From Tetranychus cinnabarinus (Eukaryota; Arthropoda; Arachnida; Trombidiformes; Tetranychidae): a stretch of 64,000 nucleotides of DNA. The stretch is taken from the NCBI GenBank assembly GCA_022266195.1, contig WHVY01000002.1:5161001-5225000 (forward strand). The letters run 5' to 3'. The first letter of the stretch is position 1; each line of letters starts with the position of its first letter. A program made the translations under genes and the position numbers. Of this stretch, positions 1-11,351 are shown piece after piece. The notes under the pieces are model-generated. The model saw only the letters and a program-made list of their open reading frames with translations, made no database searches and was not told where the DNA came from.

Positions 1-118
1 CATCAGCAGAGGAATAGGATACCATTTGACCCTTGGACTTTCTTTTTGTATCGACGTCGAAACAAATATAATCTTTTGTGTTTTTATTAATCAAAATAAT
101 TTTATCACCAGATGTATA
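1..118 (-). pseudogene. left-edge fragment of a subfamily D propeller exon
   Basis: The minus strand reads GDKIILINKNTKDYICFDV and then a KGQMVSYSSAD-like stretch up to the window edge. This matches the middle of exon 2 in the genes at 31850 and 35105. On its upstream side homology stops abruptly near position 118, next to an inverted-repeat element, so the N-terminal part of the exon is missing here. The reading frame is open to the edge. The 3' end lies outside the window, so a surviving downstream part cannot be excluded. Confidence 0.7.
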
Positions 119-136
119 TTGTTAATTAAAGCTGAT

Positions 137-686
137 GGTGGACAATACGGTTCAAAAGGTGATTAAAAGAGATTGAAAAAGTGGTGGACATTTGGTGGTA
201 AAAAGTCGGTCCCAGATTGATCTTTGAAAGCAACTATACGAGTTAAAATTGATTTATTAATATTGATAATTACTCGAAAATTTTGTTTGACTGACCTAAA
301 ATATCATTTCATTTATGACGGAATCGATCCGAAAGATCACCTTATGTTTCATTGTCTTATTGGCTTATTCACTCCAATCACTTGATATCTCGACCTTTTG
401 CTTAATCTTTAGTAAACAATTTTATTCAGGCAAGAAAGCAGTATAAAGCCGGTTATGTAGAATCCCAATTTTTTGTTACCCGAGATGACTATTTTAACCA
501 ATCGGTGAATGACTTTCACTCCAGTTAGACTAGACTGAATGGCGCCAGACTTTTGTCTTACTTTAGAAGTGACGCATTGAGATAACAAACTTTCATCTTC
601 TAGTTCAAATGGAACCGGCTTTTTTCACCACTTTCAAAGTGACTTTTCCATCACTTTTCACTTTATTGTCCAACAAATTGTCCACC
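137..686. mobile_element. possible degenerate MITE with GGTGGACAAT ends
   Basis: GGTGGACAAT at 137-146 is inverted at 677-686. Inside both ends there is a looser match built from GTGGTGGACA/GTGGTGAAAAA and AAAAGTCGG/AAAAGCCGG. It begins where exon-2 homology of the left-edge fragment breaks. No convincing target duplication is visible, and there is no transposase-like frame. Confidence 0.35.
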
Positions 687-1014
687 ACCCAAATCTAACA
701 GATCCACTATTAATCGCCATAATATCCGAAAAGTGGTGAACAATTTTGTGGTCAATTTCTTTGAGAAAAGTATCATTAAAAAGTTATGGTGTTTGATTTG
801 GGTGATGTGTTAAATTTGGGTGGTAATTATGGTTAATTTTGAATGAGCAACACCGATATTTGGACACAAAATTAAAAAACAAACTGTCAAATTTTCTCGA
901 GATATTAATAAAACTTGAGGAGTTCTCTTAGGGTTAGTTAGTCTTTGTACAAGTTAGTCTTATTCTTCCTGCTATCTTCTTTTTTAGACTTTGACCTTTA
1001 ATTTTAAATTTTTC

Positions 1015-1375
1015 ATGTGATAGGACAATGTAACTTTTAGCAACTTCATTCTCTGGACTTTGTAACAGAATAATTTGTAAAATGATTTCTCATCTCAAGA
1101 AAATTGTTGCTTTAATTAAAAATGGCTGAGATTTTTGAAAATGATAATTGACTTCCAACCTCGTAAATCATCATTAATACATCTGATGCAGTTATCCTGG
1201 AAGAATCATGTAATTCAATTTCCATTACTGATTGAGTTTAAGTAACACATGTATTTGAATCATTATCTGTTTAACGGTAACGGTGATTTTATTGGCCAGT
1301 TAAGGAATGTGAACAAAAGATGGAATGTTAATGATGAAGGGTTAACCATAAACAGTGAGAAAGCAAACATTGGTA
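1015..1375. repeat. dispersed repeat R1, copy 1
   Basis: This is collinear, with indels, with about 55365-55770. Shared landmarks include the TACATCTGATGCAG block, a TAATTNNATTTCCATT block and GATGAAGGGTTAACC near the end. A further partial copy lies at 55795-56095. It has no coding signature. Confidence 0.6.
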
Positions 1376-2248
1376 CACCCAAACTTCGTATAATTTGCCT
1401 TTTTGGAGTGCAGACATCTAACGTTCAAAAAAATAGAATGAGCAAATTTTTAGTTTCGGTGACTGAAAATAAAATTGACTAATATGAGTAAAAAAGTGAG
1501 CTCATTTGATTGTGAACTACTGTAATTTACAGTCACATCAATTTTCAATAGATTCTAGGGATAGCTTGAATAAATTTTGGATAAAATGTACTTTCGCTAT
1601 AGCATTGTTACACTCGTTTAATCTACAGCTAACCCATTCTTATTAAATTCAATTTAATACTTACATTGTTAGATGAAAAATCTGAAGAAATTATTTTATG
1701 ATTATAGTAATGATCAGTGTTCATCATTTACATGAACTAACTTGTAACCTGTTAGTAAACTGTACTTATAAAAATCTAGCCATTTGTAAGTCAATCTAGT
1801 CGTTAGAGTTCAGCAAATATAATATATTTTAAGAGACTCAATAGATCATAAATCACATGACCATATCTGTTCGGTCACTTAACGGCAAGTGACATCGATT
1901 AATAATGCTTTACAATTTATTACTAATAGTGATGAATGATATCCATGAACAAAGTTTTTTAAAAGGAATGAAAAAATGTCAAACTGCTCAAATGTGTGAT
2001 CATTAATTGATCATCGATTGTCCTAGTATGAAATAATTACAGTAGACCCTCGATTTTTGCATCGTTGTTTTTTTTAGCAAAATAATCTACTTAAAAACAA
2101 CATACTAAAGAAGCTTTGATGTGTTTAATAAACACATAGATTTGCATAATCAAATGTTTGGATGAAAATGCAATAAAATTAACTATAATATCAATTCATT
2201 GTACTCAATTTATGAATGTTTGAATTATTAATAATAAAAAGCTTTACT

Positions 2249-3138
2249 TTATTGTGTTAATTTACGTTTACGTTTACTTTTTGAGCAAAGTTTTATGGTG
2301 TCCGATGATATGAATCCCAAGGTAAAAGTTTTAAGAACATTAGATTCCTTTTGACCATCCGTTGATTTACTTTTACAATCAATAATTCGACCGATTGAAC
2401 TCCATTCTTGAGTGCTGACATTGAAAAAGACAATATCTTTTGCAGTCTTATCAATAAAAATACCTCTATCATTATTAGCTTGCTTGGATGTTAAAAGTAA
2501 ATTGTCAAATTGCATTTTATCTTTAAATCTTTGAGATCCAAATGACACCATCGAATTAACTTCAACAATCCTATAAGATAGCACTTTCTAGAGTCAGCTT
2601 TGAAATTGGCCCATTTCAGGATTGCATCGAATACTTGCACTTCTGCATAAATCATAAGATCCAATGCACAAATATATTCAATCGTCTCAACTGGATAATT
2701 CAACCAAGTAGGTGTGTTAACAATTTTCAAAAAATAACGACAGATGAAGGCATTGAGAGCACCAGAATTGACCAACTTAGATGTTGAAGTCACTTGAGAT
2801 ATAATAACGGGTAGATGCTCAATTGAAAAATTACCATGAAAATATGTGAAGCAATCGTCTATCAAACCATCAGTAATCCCGAAATAGTCAGCCATGTTAC
2901 ACAGATTTATTACAAAATCCATCTCAATGAAGGTATTACCGAATTCAATCCAATTGAGAAACCACTTAAAGGTCGTTTCATCGAAATCCAGTACAGCTTT
3001 ATTTTCCTTTGATTCCTTTAGATCATGGTCCAACATCTTTTCAAAATAAGGTATTTTACGAATTAGTTTTTTACTAATACGGTTTTCCATCGATCGATTC
3101 ACAATTGTAAGATGATCATCAGCCTCTAAAGAATCCAT
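2249..3138 (-). pseudogene. BTB-BACK/propeller gene with large internal deletion (subfamily A)
   Basis: The start MDSLEADDHL at 3138 and the BTB and BACK domains are intact through KLIRWCHLDLKDL. The sequence then jumps in about 10 codons to the propeller segment FDNLLLTSKQ of exon 2 and runs to a normal LTQ end at 2249. The Cys-rich linker, first propeller block, intron and exon 2 N-terminus (about 600-700 bp in paralogues) are gone. The join is out of frame: the BTB frame ends at 2491 and the propeller frame is open from 2584. The junction lies in AAAGATTTAAAGATAA, where intact exon 1 (AAAGATTTATCGAAGATA) and exon 2 (AAGATAA) resemble each other. The stop TAA lies inside an AATAAA signal. 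A truncated BTB-BACK-only protein could still be made. Confidence 0.85.
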
Positions 3139-4073
3139 TATTCACTCAATTAAAAACAACAAAATGTTCAAAATAAGTTTCACAGATCAATCACACAGCT
3201 TGGCACTAAGAATCAACTGAACAGATTATTTGTCAATGATATTCAGTGAAGCTAAAACTAGCTTTTTAAAAGTGGAATTGAGCTGAAGAAAGCGTCAAGG
3301 AGAATAAAAACAATGCAAATTTGAGACTTAAAGTGTTGAATGTTACATCAACAAACCAACTCTTCTACTAGGTGGATAAAAATTTTATTTTGGTTGGGAA
3401 TTATGTTCGCTTTGGTTCACGAACTACAATGGTTACGATTGTAAGATTTTTGCCTTGTTTAAGGTTTACATATTTCTAGTGAATGAGGTGGAAAAAGATT
3501 GGAATTAAAAATTTTTGTTTAGGGGAAAGCATGCTCAGAAGACAAATTTATTTTGTCTACTAAGCCGCATGAGCATGTTGAGCCGAGCCCCTTTTGCCTT
3601 ACTTTTGATCCACCGTGTAGGCAGGGAAAGCCACCCTGTAGAGTCCGCATTGTATTAAACCTGTGAGGAGGAAAAATCTTTCCCTTCACGCAATGAACGA
3701 TTTTTGTGGATCCGTAATACACATTGTTCATGTTATCATGTTATCATGCAAAATTTTAAAGACGAGATGAGTCATGAGTTTTAACGTTAATGAAAACAAA
3801 AGTTGGGACTAGTTTTTATCAGTTTTCGATTGATTCTTTGTAAGATTGAATCGACTTTCGACCGCGACAGAATTGTTTTACTCGTTGAAACTGCAGCCTG
3901 ACTGGACTACATTAAAGCCAATTCAATCTTATCAATTGAAAATTGCAATGGAAAAGGCTATGAATAAAAGAAGTGAAATAATGTAAATAAGTAAAAAAAC
4001 GTTTAAATAAAATTTAATGAAACTAACAAGAATATCAAGCAATAGTTCTTGGTTAATGTCAAATGGAAGTTTT
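3139..4073. other. non-genic stretch with a less AT-rich block
   Basis: Positions 3520-3725 are noticeably richer in G and C than the surroundings and include a hairpin (3530-3577). A 70-codon minus frame spans the block but has no recognised motif. The remainder is AT-rich with no feature seen. Confidence 0.5.
3530..3577. repeat. hairpin-forming inverted repeat
   Basis: CATGCTCA (3530-3537) pairs with TGAGCATG (3570-3577). Just inside is the near-perfect palindrome AGACAAATTTATTTTGTCT. The two stems could form a long interrupted hairpin. It lies at the edge of a GC-richer block of unknown origin. Confidence 0.45.
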
Positions 4074-5799
4074 TCATTGTGTTAATTTACGTTCTAGGCA
4101 CAGGTTGATCGAGTCCGTCGATACAAATCCAAAGGTGAAAGTTAAAAGCGCATTAGATTCCTTTTGACCATCCGTAGATTTGCTTTTACAATCAATGATT
4201 CGACCGATTGATTTCAATCTTTGAGTGTTGACATTGAAACAGACAATATCCTTTGTGGTCCTATCAATAAATATAACTCTATCATCATCAGCTTGCTTAG
4301 ATGTTAAAAGTAAATTACTGAATTTAAATTTATTTCGCAGCCTTGGAAGTGCTATCTTTTTAAACTCCAGATTACCATCAATATTGAACTGGAAAAATTC
4401 AAAACTGTGTGTCAGCATATAAATATTGTTATCCAAAATAGTTGCCATGTAAGTAAGTTTATAGTTCAATTCGAAATAATAATTAACATCTTGAATGGAT
4501 GGATTATTCAAACATCTGAAGTCGAATTCCTCGTTACGAACAAGAATGAACTTTTCGGCCGTTTCGAGGAGTGAACCTTCATAAACATCATATGATGATG
4601 CGCAAGATTGTCGAGTCGCCACAGTGGAACTCTCACTAAAATGAAAAAGCAGGTTTTTATTAAAAAATATTTAAAAAAAGTATGAATGAAGTAGAGTAAG
4701 CTTCTCGTAAGACGGTGAAACTTCATAGGACAATATGTATCAATAGTGAATTTCACAAAAATTGAATGTTGGATGATAATTAAAGGAAAAGTTAATCGAC
4801 TACTTACCCTTCTTGCTCATCAAAAATACATCGATGAATTTTATGATAATACGATTTATAAGTTGAAAAATCAAACAAACGATATTTATTCTGCTTCCAA
4901 TCGATTCGTACCATTTTCCTTCCAGAATGGAATGGAATATCAGAAAAATGTTTACCATGGAAAAGATTCAAAGGCAATGATTCATCTGATTGCATTACTT
5001 GATTAATAAATGGAAAGAAGTCACCGTCAAGTACTTTAACTCGCAAATTTTTGTCGCGCAATCCATCGATTACGATAAAATAACCTTGTTTAGTTCGGTC
5101 GATTCCACAATTACAATTATTACGAGAGCATAATTCTGGTTCAAAGTCGGAAGAGCTAACAGCTTCATTTTCTTTTATCTTCGATAAATCTTTATCTTCT
5201 AAATGGCATAACCGGACAAACTTTAACAACTCTTTAAGGTAGCACTTTCTAAAATCAGCAGTAAAATTCACCCATCGCATGATCGCGTCGAAAACTTGAA
5301 ATTCTGAATGAACCATCAAATCCAGAACACAAATGTATCCAATCGTTTCAAGAGGATAATCCAACCAAACAGGTGTGTTAACAATTTTCAAAAAATAACG
5401 ACAGATGAAGGCATTGAGAGCACCAGAATTTATCAAATTAGATGTTGAGGTCACTTGAGGTATAATAACGGGTAGATGCTCAATTGAAAAATTATCATGA
5501 AAAAAAGTGAAGCAATCGTCTATCAAACCATCAGTTATACCAAAATAGTCAGCTATGTTACTCAGATTTATTACACAATCCATCTCCATGAGGATACATC
5601 CGATTTCAATCCAATTGAAGATTGATTTAAAAGCCTTTGAATCAAAGTCCAGGTCAACTTTGTTTTCCTTTGCTTCCTTCAAATCCAGGTTCAACAAGTT
5701 TTCAAAATAAGGTATTTTACGAATTAGTTTTTTGCTAATCTGATATTGCAATGAACGATTTACTATTGTAAGTTTGTCATCAGTCTCTAATAAATCCAT
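4074..5799 (-). CDS. BTB-BACK-kelch-like protein, two exons (subfamily A)
   Basis: Exon 1 is 5799-4808 and exon 2 is 4635-4074, with a 172-bp intron between. The donor is GAAGG|GTAAGT, the acceptor CATTTTAG|TGAG, phase 2; the product is 517 residues. I start at MDLLETDDKL because all paralogues begin with MDxL; four further in-frame codons upstream are probably leader. BTB runs to about residue 102, then BACK to the LVRLCHLEDKDL motif. The linker has C-x4-C-x-C followed by GIDRTKQ. Exon 2 carries DNNIYMLTHSFEFFQF and DDRVIFIDRTTKDIVCF segments, kelch-like strands without a glycine pair. Closest relative is the next gene at 6402. A Cul3-adaptor role is inferred from domain order only. Confidence 0.85.
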
Positions 5800-6401
5800 A
5801 TTGAAACACAAAATTAAATTGGAAACAAAATATCAAATTTTCGTGAAATAACTAAAATATCTAAAAATCAGTTTTGCCGCTGAGTAATCGGAAAGTTTCC
5901 GTTGTGTGGTCGAGCCTTGTCTGCGTTGAAGAGTGGCGCTGAATAAAACAACAAATCAAACAGTTCTCTGTGCGTAAAAGGGGAAAAGTCCTAACACACG
6001 AAAATTTTGGAATCTAATGATGAACGAATAAAACAGTTACAATGTAACTAGAGATTCAAATGCACACAACCAATCAGAGAAAAGCGTTTAATAAGAACGG
6101 AAACCTTAGCAACAGTTATAACAGCCAAATTTAAATCATTTAAACTTTACTCGGTTTAGTTAATTTTTTGAGTCTCTCACAAGGCGATTGTTACCGTCGC
6201 CATCTATCGAATTTAAAAGTCTCGCATAATTTACGTTTTTTAAAATATGAGCTTCCTAATAAAATAGGCTATAAATCTCATAGATCTTAGATCTATGAAA
6301 CGATTAACGAAAGTAAAAATTAACTGGCAACTACAATTATAATATTATAATAACAAGAATATCAATTAAGTTTACTCGATTTGTGTCAGATGAAAATTAT
6401 T
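5800..6401. other. intergenic flank, duplicated with the next unit
   Basis: About 6121-6350 is collinear with 8281-8525 (both include ATATGAGCTTCCTAATAAAA and a CTCATAGATCTT block). The 5' flanks of the genes starting at 5799 and 8169 are therefore parts of one duplicated unit of about 2.35 kb. AACCAATCAGAG near 6070 is a CCAAT-type box. Confidence 0.55.
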
Positions 6402-8169
6402 TTATTGTGTTAATTTACGTTCCAAGCAAAAGTTGATCGAGTCCGTTGATAAAAATCCAAAGGTAAAAGTTTTAAGAACATTAGATTCCTTTTGACCATC
6501 CACATGACTTTTACAATCAATAATTCGACCGATTGATTTCCATTTTTGAGTGCTGACATTGAAACAGACAATATCTTTTGCAGTCTTATCAATAAAAATA
6601 ACTCTATCATCATTAGCTTGCATGGATGTTAAAAGTAAATTATCAAATGAAAACTTATCTTGAAACTTCTCAAGTCTTATCTTTGTGAACTCCAGATTGC
6701 GGTCAATATTGAACTGGAAAAATTGAAGCTTATCTGTCAGCACATAAATAAAGTTGTCCAAAACAGTTGCCATGTAAGTATGTTTACCGGATTTAAATTC
6801 AGAATTAATGTCTGAAATAGATGTATTCTTCCAACATCTAAAGTCGTATTGATCGTTACGAACAAGAAAGAACTTTTCGCTAGCTTCGAGAAGTGAACTT
6901 TCATTAGTGTAAAATGACGATGCGTTGTTTGCTTGAGTCGTCACAGTAGTCCTCTGACTAAAATGTAAAAGAATGTTTTCAAACAAAGATTAATATGCAC
7001 ATTCATTATCATGAAGTAAAATAACTAGACTAGACTTATCGTGAGTTTCAAACGGCGCACCTTCATGGAAACAATATGTATCAACATAAATATCAATAAC
7101 TTTTTTTAATTTGCTAACTGGTGCATTTCTCAATTTAAAATTTTATTAATTGAATAATAGTTTAATCGGTTACTAACCTTTCTTGCTCATCAAAAATGCA
7201 TCGATGAATTTTAAGATAATACGATTTAAGAGCTGAATGATCAAACAAACGATATTTATTTTTCTCCCAATCAATTCGAATCATTTTCCTTCCAGAATCG
7301 AATGGAATATCAGAAACATGTTTACCATGGAAAAGATGCAAAAGCAAAGATTCGTCTGATTGAATTACTTGATTAATCAATGGAAAGAAATTACCGTCAA
7401 GTACTTTGACTCTCAAATTTTTGTCACACAATTCATCGATGACGATAAAATAGCCTTGTTTAGTTCGGTCGATACCACAATTACAATTTTTAAAAGGGCA
7501 TAATTTTGGTTCAAAGTCAGAAGATTTAAAAAATTCATTTTCTTTGATTTTCGATAAATCCTTATCTTCCAAATGGCAGTAACGAACCAACTTTAACAGT
7601 TCCTTAAGATAACTCTTTCTAGAATCAGCCTTGAAAGTCACCCATCTCATAATCACGTCGAAAACTTGATATTCTGAGTGAATCATCAAATCCAAAGCAC
7701 AAATATATCCAATTGTTTCAACGGGATAATTCAACCAAACAGGTGTGTTCACTATTTTTGTGAAATAACGACAAATGAAAGCATTAAGAGTACCAGAATT
7801 TATCAAATTAGATGTTGAAGTCACTTGAGGTATAATAACCGGAAGATACTCAATTGAAAAATTATCATGAAAATATGTAAAGCAATCGTCTATCAAAAAA
7901 TCACTTATCCCGAAATAGTCAGCTATGATACAAATATTTATTACACAATCCATCTCGATGAGGATACATCCGATTTCAATCCAACTGAAGATTGATTTGA
8001 ATGCCTTTGTTTCAAAATCCAATACGACTTTGTTTTCCTTTGATTCCTTTAAACCAAGGTTCAGCATCTTTTCAAAATAAGGCACTTTACGAATTAGTTT
8101 TTTGTTGATTCGATATTCCAATGATCGATTAAATATTGTTAGTTGATCATCATTCTTCAATAAATCCAT
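6402..8169 (-). CDS. BTB-BACK-kelch-like protein, two exons (subfamily A)
   Basis: Exon 1 is 8169-7178 and exon 2 is 6957-6402, with a 220-bp intron: donor GAAAG|GTTAGT, acceptor CATTTTAG|TCAG, phase 2; 515 residues. It starts MDLLKNDDQL with no upstream extension. The BTB lacks the usual His-Lys substrate-groove signature and has RINKKLIRKVPYFEKML in its place, as in the whole family. The linker is C-x4-C-x-C plus GIDRTKQ, as in the gene at 4074. Exon 2 reads NESSLLEASEKFFLVRN, then propeller blocks ending in LCLERKLTQ. The stop TAA at 6402 is embedded in AATAAA. It forms a head-to-tail pair with the gene at 4074, sharing flanks as well as coding sequence. Confidence 0.86.
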
Positions 8170-9142
8170 ATTTTAACACAAAATTGAATTGAAAACAAAA
8201 TATCGAATTTCAGTGAAATAAATAAAATATTCAACAGTCAGGTAGTTTCAAGAGAGCCAGTTAATCAAACGAATTTACTGACAATAGTAATAACAATCAA
8301 ATTTAAATCATTTAGACTCCTTCATTTGGTTTAGTTAATTTTTTGGATTCTCCTTCAAGGCAATTGTCACCGTTGCCATCTATTGAATCTAATTGTTTGG
8401 AATAATTTACATTCTCTAAAATATGAGCTTCCTAATAAAATAGACTTTAAATCTCATAGATCTTTCAAATTGTTGGATCTGTGAAACGATCAACGAAAGG
8501 AAAAATTAAATGGCAACTAAAACCATAACTCACAACATCGAATTGTATTGATTATGAAAAAAATGAAGCAGAAGTAAATGTTAACCGCTTACAACGTTGG
8601 TTTTGGTTGTAGTAAAGAGCTATCACTAATCCTAAGGTCAATCGAACTCCATCTAGAAGTGGTTTGATTAAGTCACAATAACAATTACATTTGCCATAAG
8701 AGCAGCCTATTGAGTTAAAGTCCGAAGGTTTCTATGTATAACTAGATCTATTGCATGTACATTTATATCGATGAGTGGAAAATTATGAAAATTAAATCAA
8801 TAGACACAATCAAGAAAATCTTGCGTCTCATTTCTAGTCATTGCTTAAATACACAAATTCAACTTTTTGGCCAAGGGAATTTGGGCAACTCTGCGATCAC
8901 AAGTGTAGACTAAAAGCCTAAATGGCCGGAATAACAACCTAATCAAATCCTTCACAGAGTTGAATGGAAAAAACAAAATCACTGGTTATAAAAATTATTA
9001 CTGTTTTATCAATTTTTATTTGCAAAAAAAGCGAATTTTTTAAAAAGAAAATTTCTCATATTTTTGTTAAAGAAGCTGGCAGGATTGCCTGAGATCAGTG
9101 TGTTTAAACAATGCAGAATTATATTATCAGAAGATAGGCAAT
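8170..9142. other. intergenic stretch with an exon fossil
   Basis: 8281-8525 repeats the 5' flank block seen at 6121-6350. A decayed exon 1 piece is at 8663-8731. The remainder shows no feature. Confidence 0.5.
8663..8731 (-). pseudogene. fossil of the exon 1 Cys-rich linker
   Basis: The minus strand reads KPSDFNS, four residues, then CSYGKCNCYCDLIK. This aligns with the linker of intact copies (KSSDFDPKLCCRDKSGCNCSTDRTK in the gene at 9143, for example). Flanking similarity is lost within a few codons on both sides and no propeller or BACK sequence adjoins it. The alignment is short, so chance resemblance is possible. Confidence 0.4.
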
Positions 9143-10894
9143 TCATTCATTTGAGTTCGTGTTGAGGCAAGCCTTAATAGCGTCCATCGAAAGAAATGTT
9201 GAGGTGAAAGCTATAAGATCCGCAGATTTCTTTTTACCATCTGATCCGCTATCACAATTACTGATTCGACCCATTGAACTCCATTTTTCAGTTTTAACAT
9301 TGTAACAAAAGAGGTCTTTTGTGGACTTGTCAATGATAATAACTTTATCATTTGTTAGATTGGAAGTTAAAAGCAATGAATCAGAGTAAAATTTTTCTCT
9401 GTATTTTTCAAATTCAATCCTTTCAAACTGGCACTTGCGGTCAATGTTGAACTGAATGAGTTCAAGCCTATCTGTTAACATGTAAATATTGTTATCCAAA
9501 ACAGTTCCCACGCATGAGCTTCCATTCAACCCGAAGTGAGATCTGATATTTTCATCAGTTGGCATTGCCCAGTATTTAAATTGCTTTCCATAGAAACGAA
9601 CCAGAATAAACTTGTCGTCTGCTTCGAGAAGGGAACTTTCAGACGCTTGTTCTGAGTCGAGCAGATTAATTATCTTGACAGCATAGTGTTCCTCACTAAA
9701 ATTGGCAAAGAAAAAAACCTCTAAAATAATAATTCAAGAATACAAATAATGCATGATGCAATTCGGTGATACGTTTCACCTGGATAACTCAAAATGACTA
9801 ATCATTAGAGTCCCAAGTAATGAAAAGAAATGTTCAAATAATACTTGAAGTATGACTTCTGTTAATGAAAAAACAATTTAGGAATCCTTTACTTGCCTTT
9901 TCTGTTCGTCAAAAATGAGTTTATGGAAATTGGAAAAGTGTGATTTAACAGCTGCAAATTCAAGCAAACGATATTTGTTCTGCTTCCAATCGATTCGAAT
10001 CATTTTCCTTCCTGAATCAAAGAATACATCTGAAACATGTTCATCATGGATAAGTTTCAAGGGCAATGATTCATCTGATTGAATTGCTTGATTAACCAAT
10101 AGCAAAAAGTTTTTGTCAAGTATTTTGACTCGCAAGTTTGTAGCATCCAATTTTTCAATGGCAATAAAATATTTCTGCTTAGTTCGATCAGTACTGCAAT
10201 TACAACCAGATTTGTCACGGCAACATAATTTTGGGTCAAAGTCTGAAGATTTAACGTATTTATTTTCCTTAATTTTAGCCAAATCTTTATCTTCCAAATG
10301 GCACCATCGGATAGCTTTCAACAAATCTTTGAAATATGACTTTCTAGAATCAGGTTTCCATTTTATCCATTTCATGATTGAATCGAAAACTTTCGCTTCT
10401 GAATAAATCATAAGATCCAAGCCACAAATATATTCAATCGTCTCAACTGGATAATTCAACCAAACAGGTGTGTTCACTATTTTTGTGAAATAACGGCAAA
10501 TGAAAGCATTAAGAGTACCAGAGTTGATCAACTTAGATGTTGAAGTCACTTGAGGTATAATAACTGGAAGATACTCAATTGAAAAATTATCATGGAAATG
10601 AGTTAAACATTCATTTATCAAATGATTGTCCATCCCAAAATAGTCAGCAATGGTGCACAAATTTATGACACAGTCCATCTCGATAAAGATATAATCGTGT
10701 TCAATCCGATGGAGGATTAATTTCAACGCTTTTTCGTCAAAATCCAGTTCAACTTTACTTTCGTTTGATTCCAATGAATCATGGCTCAACATCTTTTCAA
10801 AATAAGGCACTTTACGAATTAGTTTTTTGCTAATAAGATATTGAGATGATTTATTAACAACTGTAAGTTTATCATCACTTTTTAATGTATCCAT
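9143..10894 (-). CDS. BTB-BACK-kelch-like protein, two exons, GC-AG intron (subfamily B)
   Basis: Exon 1 is 10894-9897 and exon 2 is 9695-9143; 516 residues. The 201-bp intron has a GC donor, AAAAG|GCAAGT, and the acceptor ATTTTAG|TGAGG. Using the GT four bases downstream would change the phase and meet TGA at once in exon 2, so GC is the only site fitting the family's phase 2 junction. Start is MDTLKSDDKL, in agreement with the gene at 45963. BACK ends in AIRWCHLEDKDL. The linker is CC-x5-C-x-C followed by STDRTKQ. Exon 2 starts SEEHYAVKIINLLDSEQASESSLLEADDKF and ends DAIKACLNTNSNE. A CCAAT box lies 290 bp upstream. Confidence 0.84.
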
Positions 10895-11183
10895 ATTAAA
10901 CACACGTATTCAATTCAATGGTGAAATGTATAAATAACTTAACGGAACAATTAGCTAGATACTGAAGAATTAGTTTAGGAGGATCTTTTCAATTTCATTT
11001 AGTGAAGTTTCAAATAATAGCTTTATTAAAAGAGGAACTGACAAGACTTGTGAGGTGAATAATGGGTTTAAGAAACTTGCGGACAATTTTAGTTGGTGAC
11101 TTTAAATGGTACACTAACATGACTAACTTATCCAATATCCAGTACAAACTCAAATTTTGATGAAACCGGAGCCAGCCATTTTA

Positions 11184-11195
11184 GCCAATCAGTGA
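11184..11195. promoter_or_regulatory. CCAAT box upstream of the 9143-10894 gene
   Basis: GCCAATCAGTGA lies 290 bp upstream of the start, inside the phrase GAGCCAGCCATTTTAGCC that recurs upstream of other copies. Factor binding is not shown by sequence alone. Confidence 0.45.
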
Positions 11196-11351
11196 GCGCT
11201 TTTATTTTACTTCACTTAACATCTTTTGACTGGTTCATCGTCTGAATCATTTACTTGTTAAAATAACCAAAAGGATTCTACAAGTTTACAAGTAAATTAA
11301 GTAAAGGTAAAGTTAAAATTATCGGTTGAACCAATATTAACCGTTATGATA

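Larger units (their letters stand above)
119..2248. other. non-genic stretch with two repeat blocks
   Basis: It holds a possible degenerate inverted-repeat element (137-686) and one copy of a dispersed repeat (about 1015-1375). The 77-codon open frame at 1249-1482 lies largely in that repeat and has no family similarity. I see nothing else supportable. Confidence 0.5.

Noticed and set aside
1249..1482. 77-codon plus-strand open frame
   Set aside because: Lies largely in repeat R1, and the related copy at 55.4-55.8 kb does not keep the frame.
4225..4422. Plus-strand open frames opposite exon 2 (also at 28554, 32028, 35253, 57095 and 60035)
   Set aside because: Antisense shadows of the conserved exons; they recur only because the sense coding sequence is conserved.
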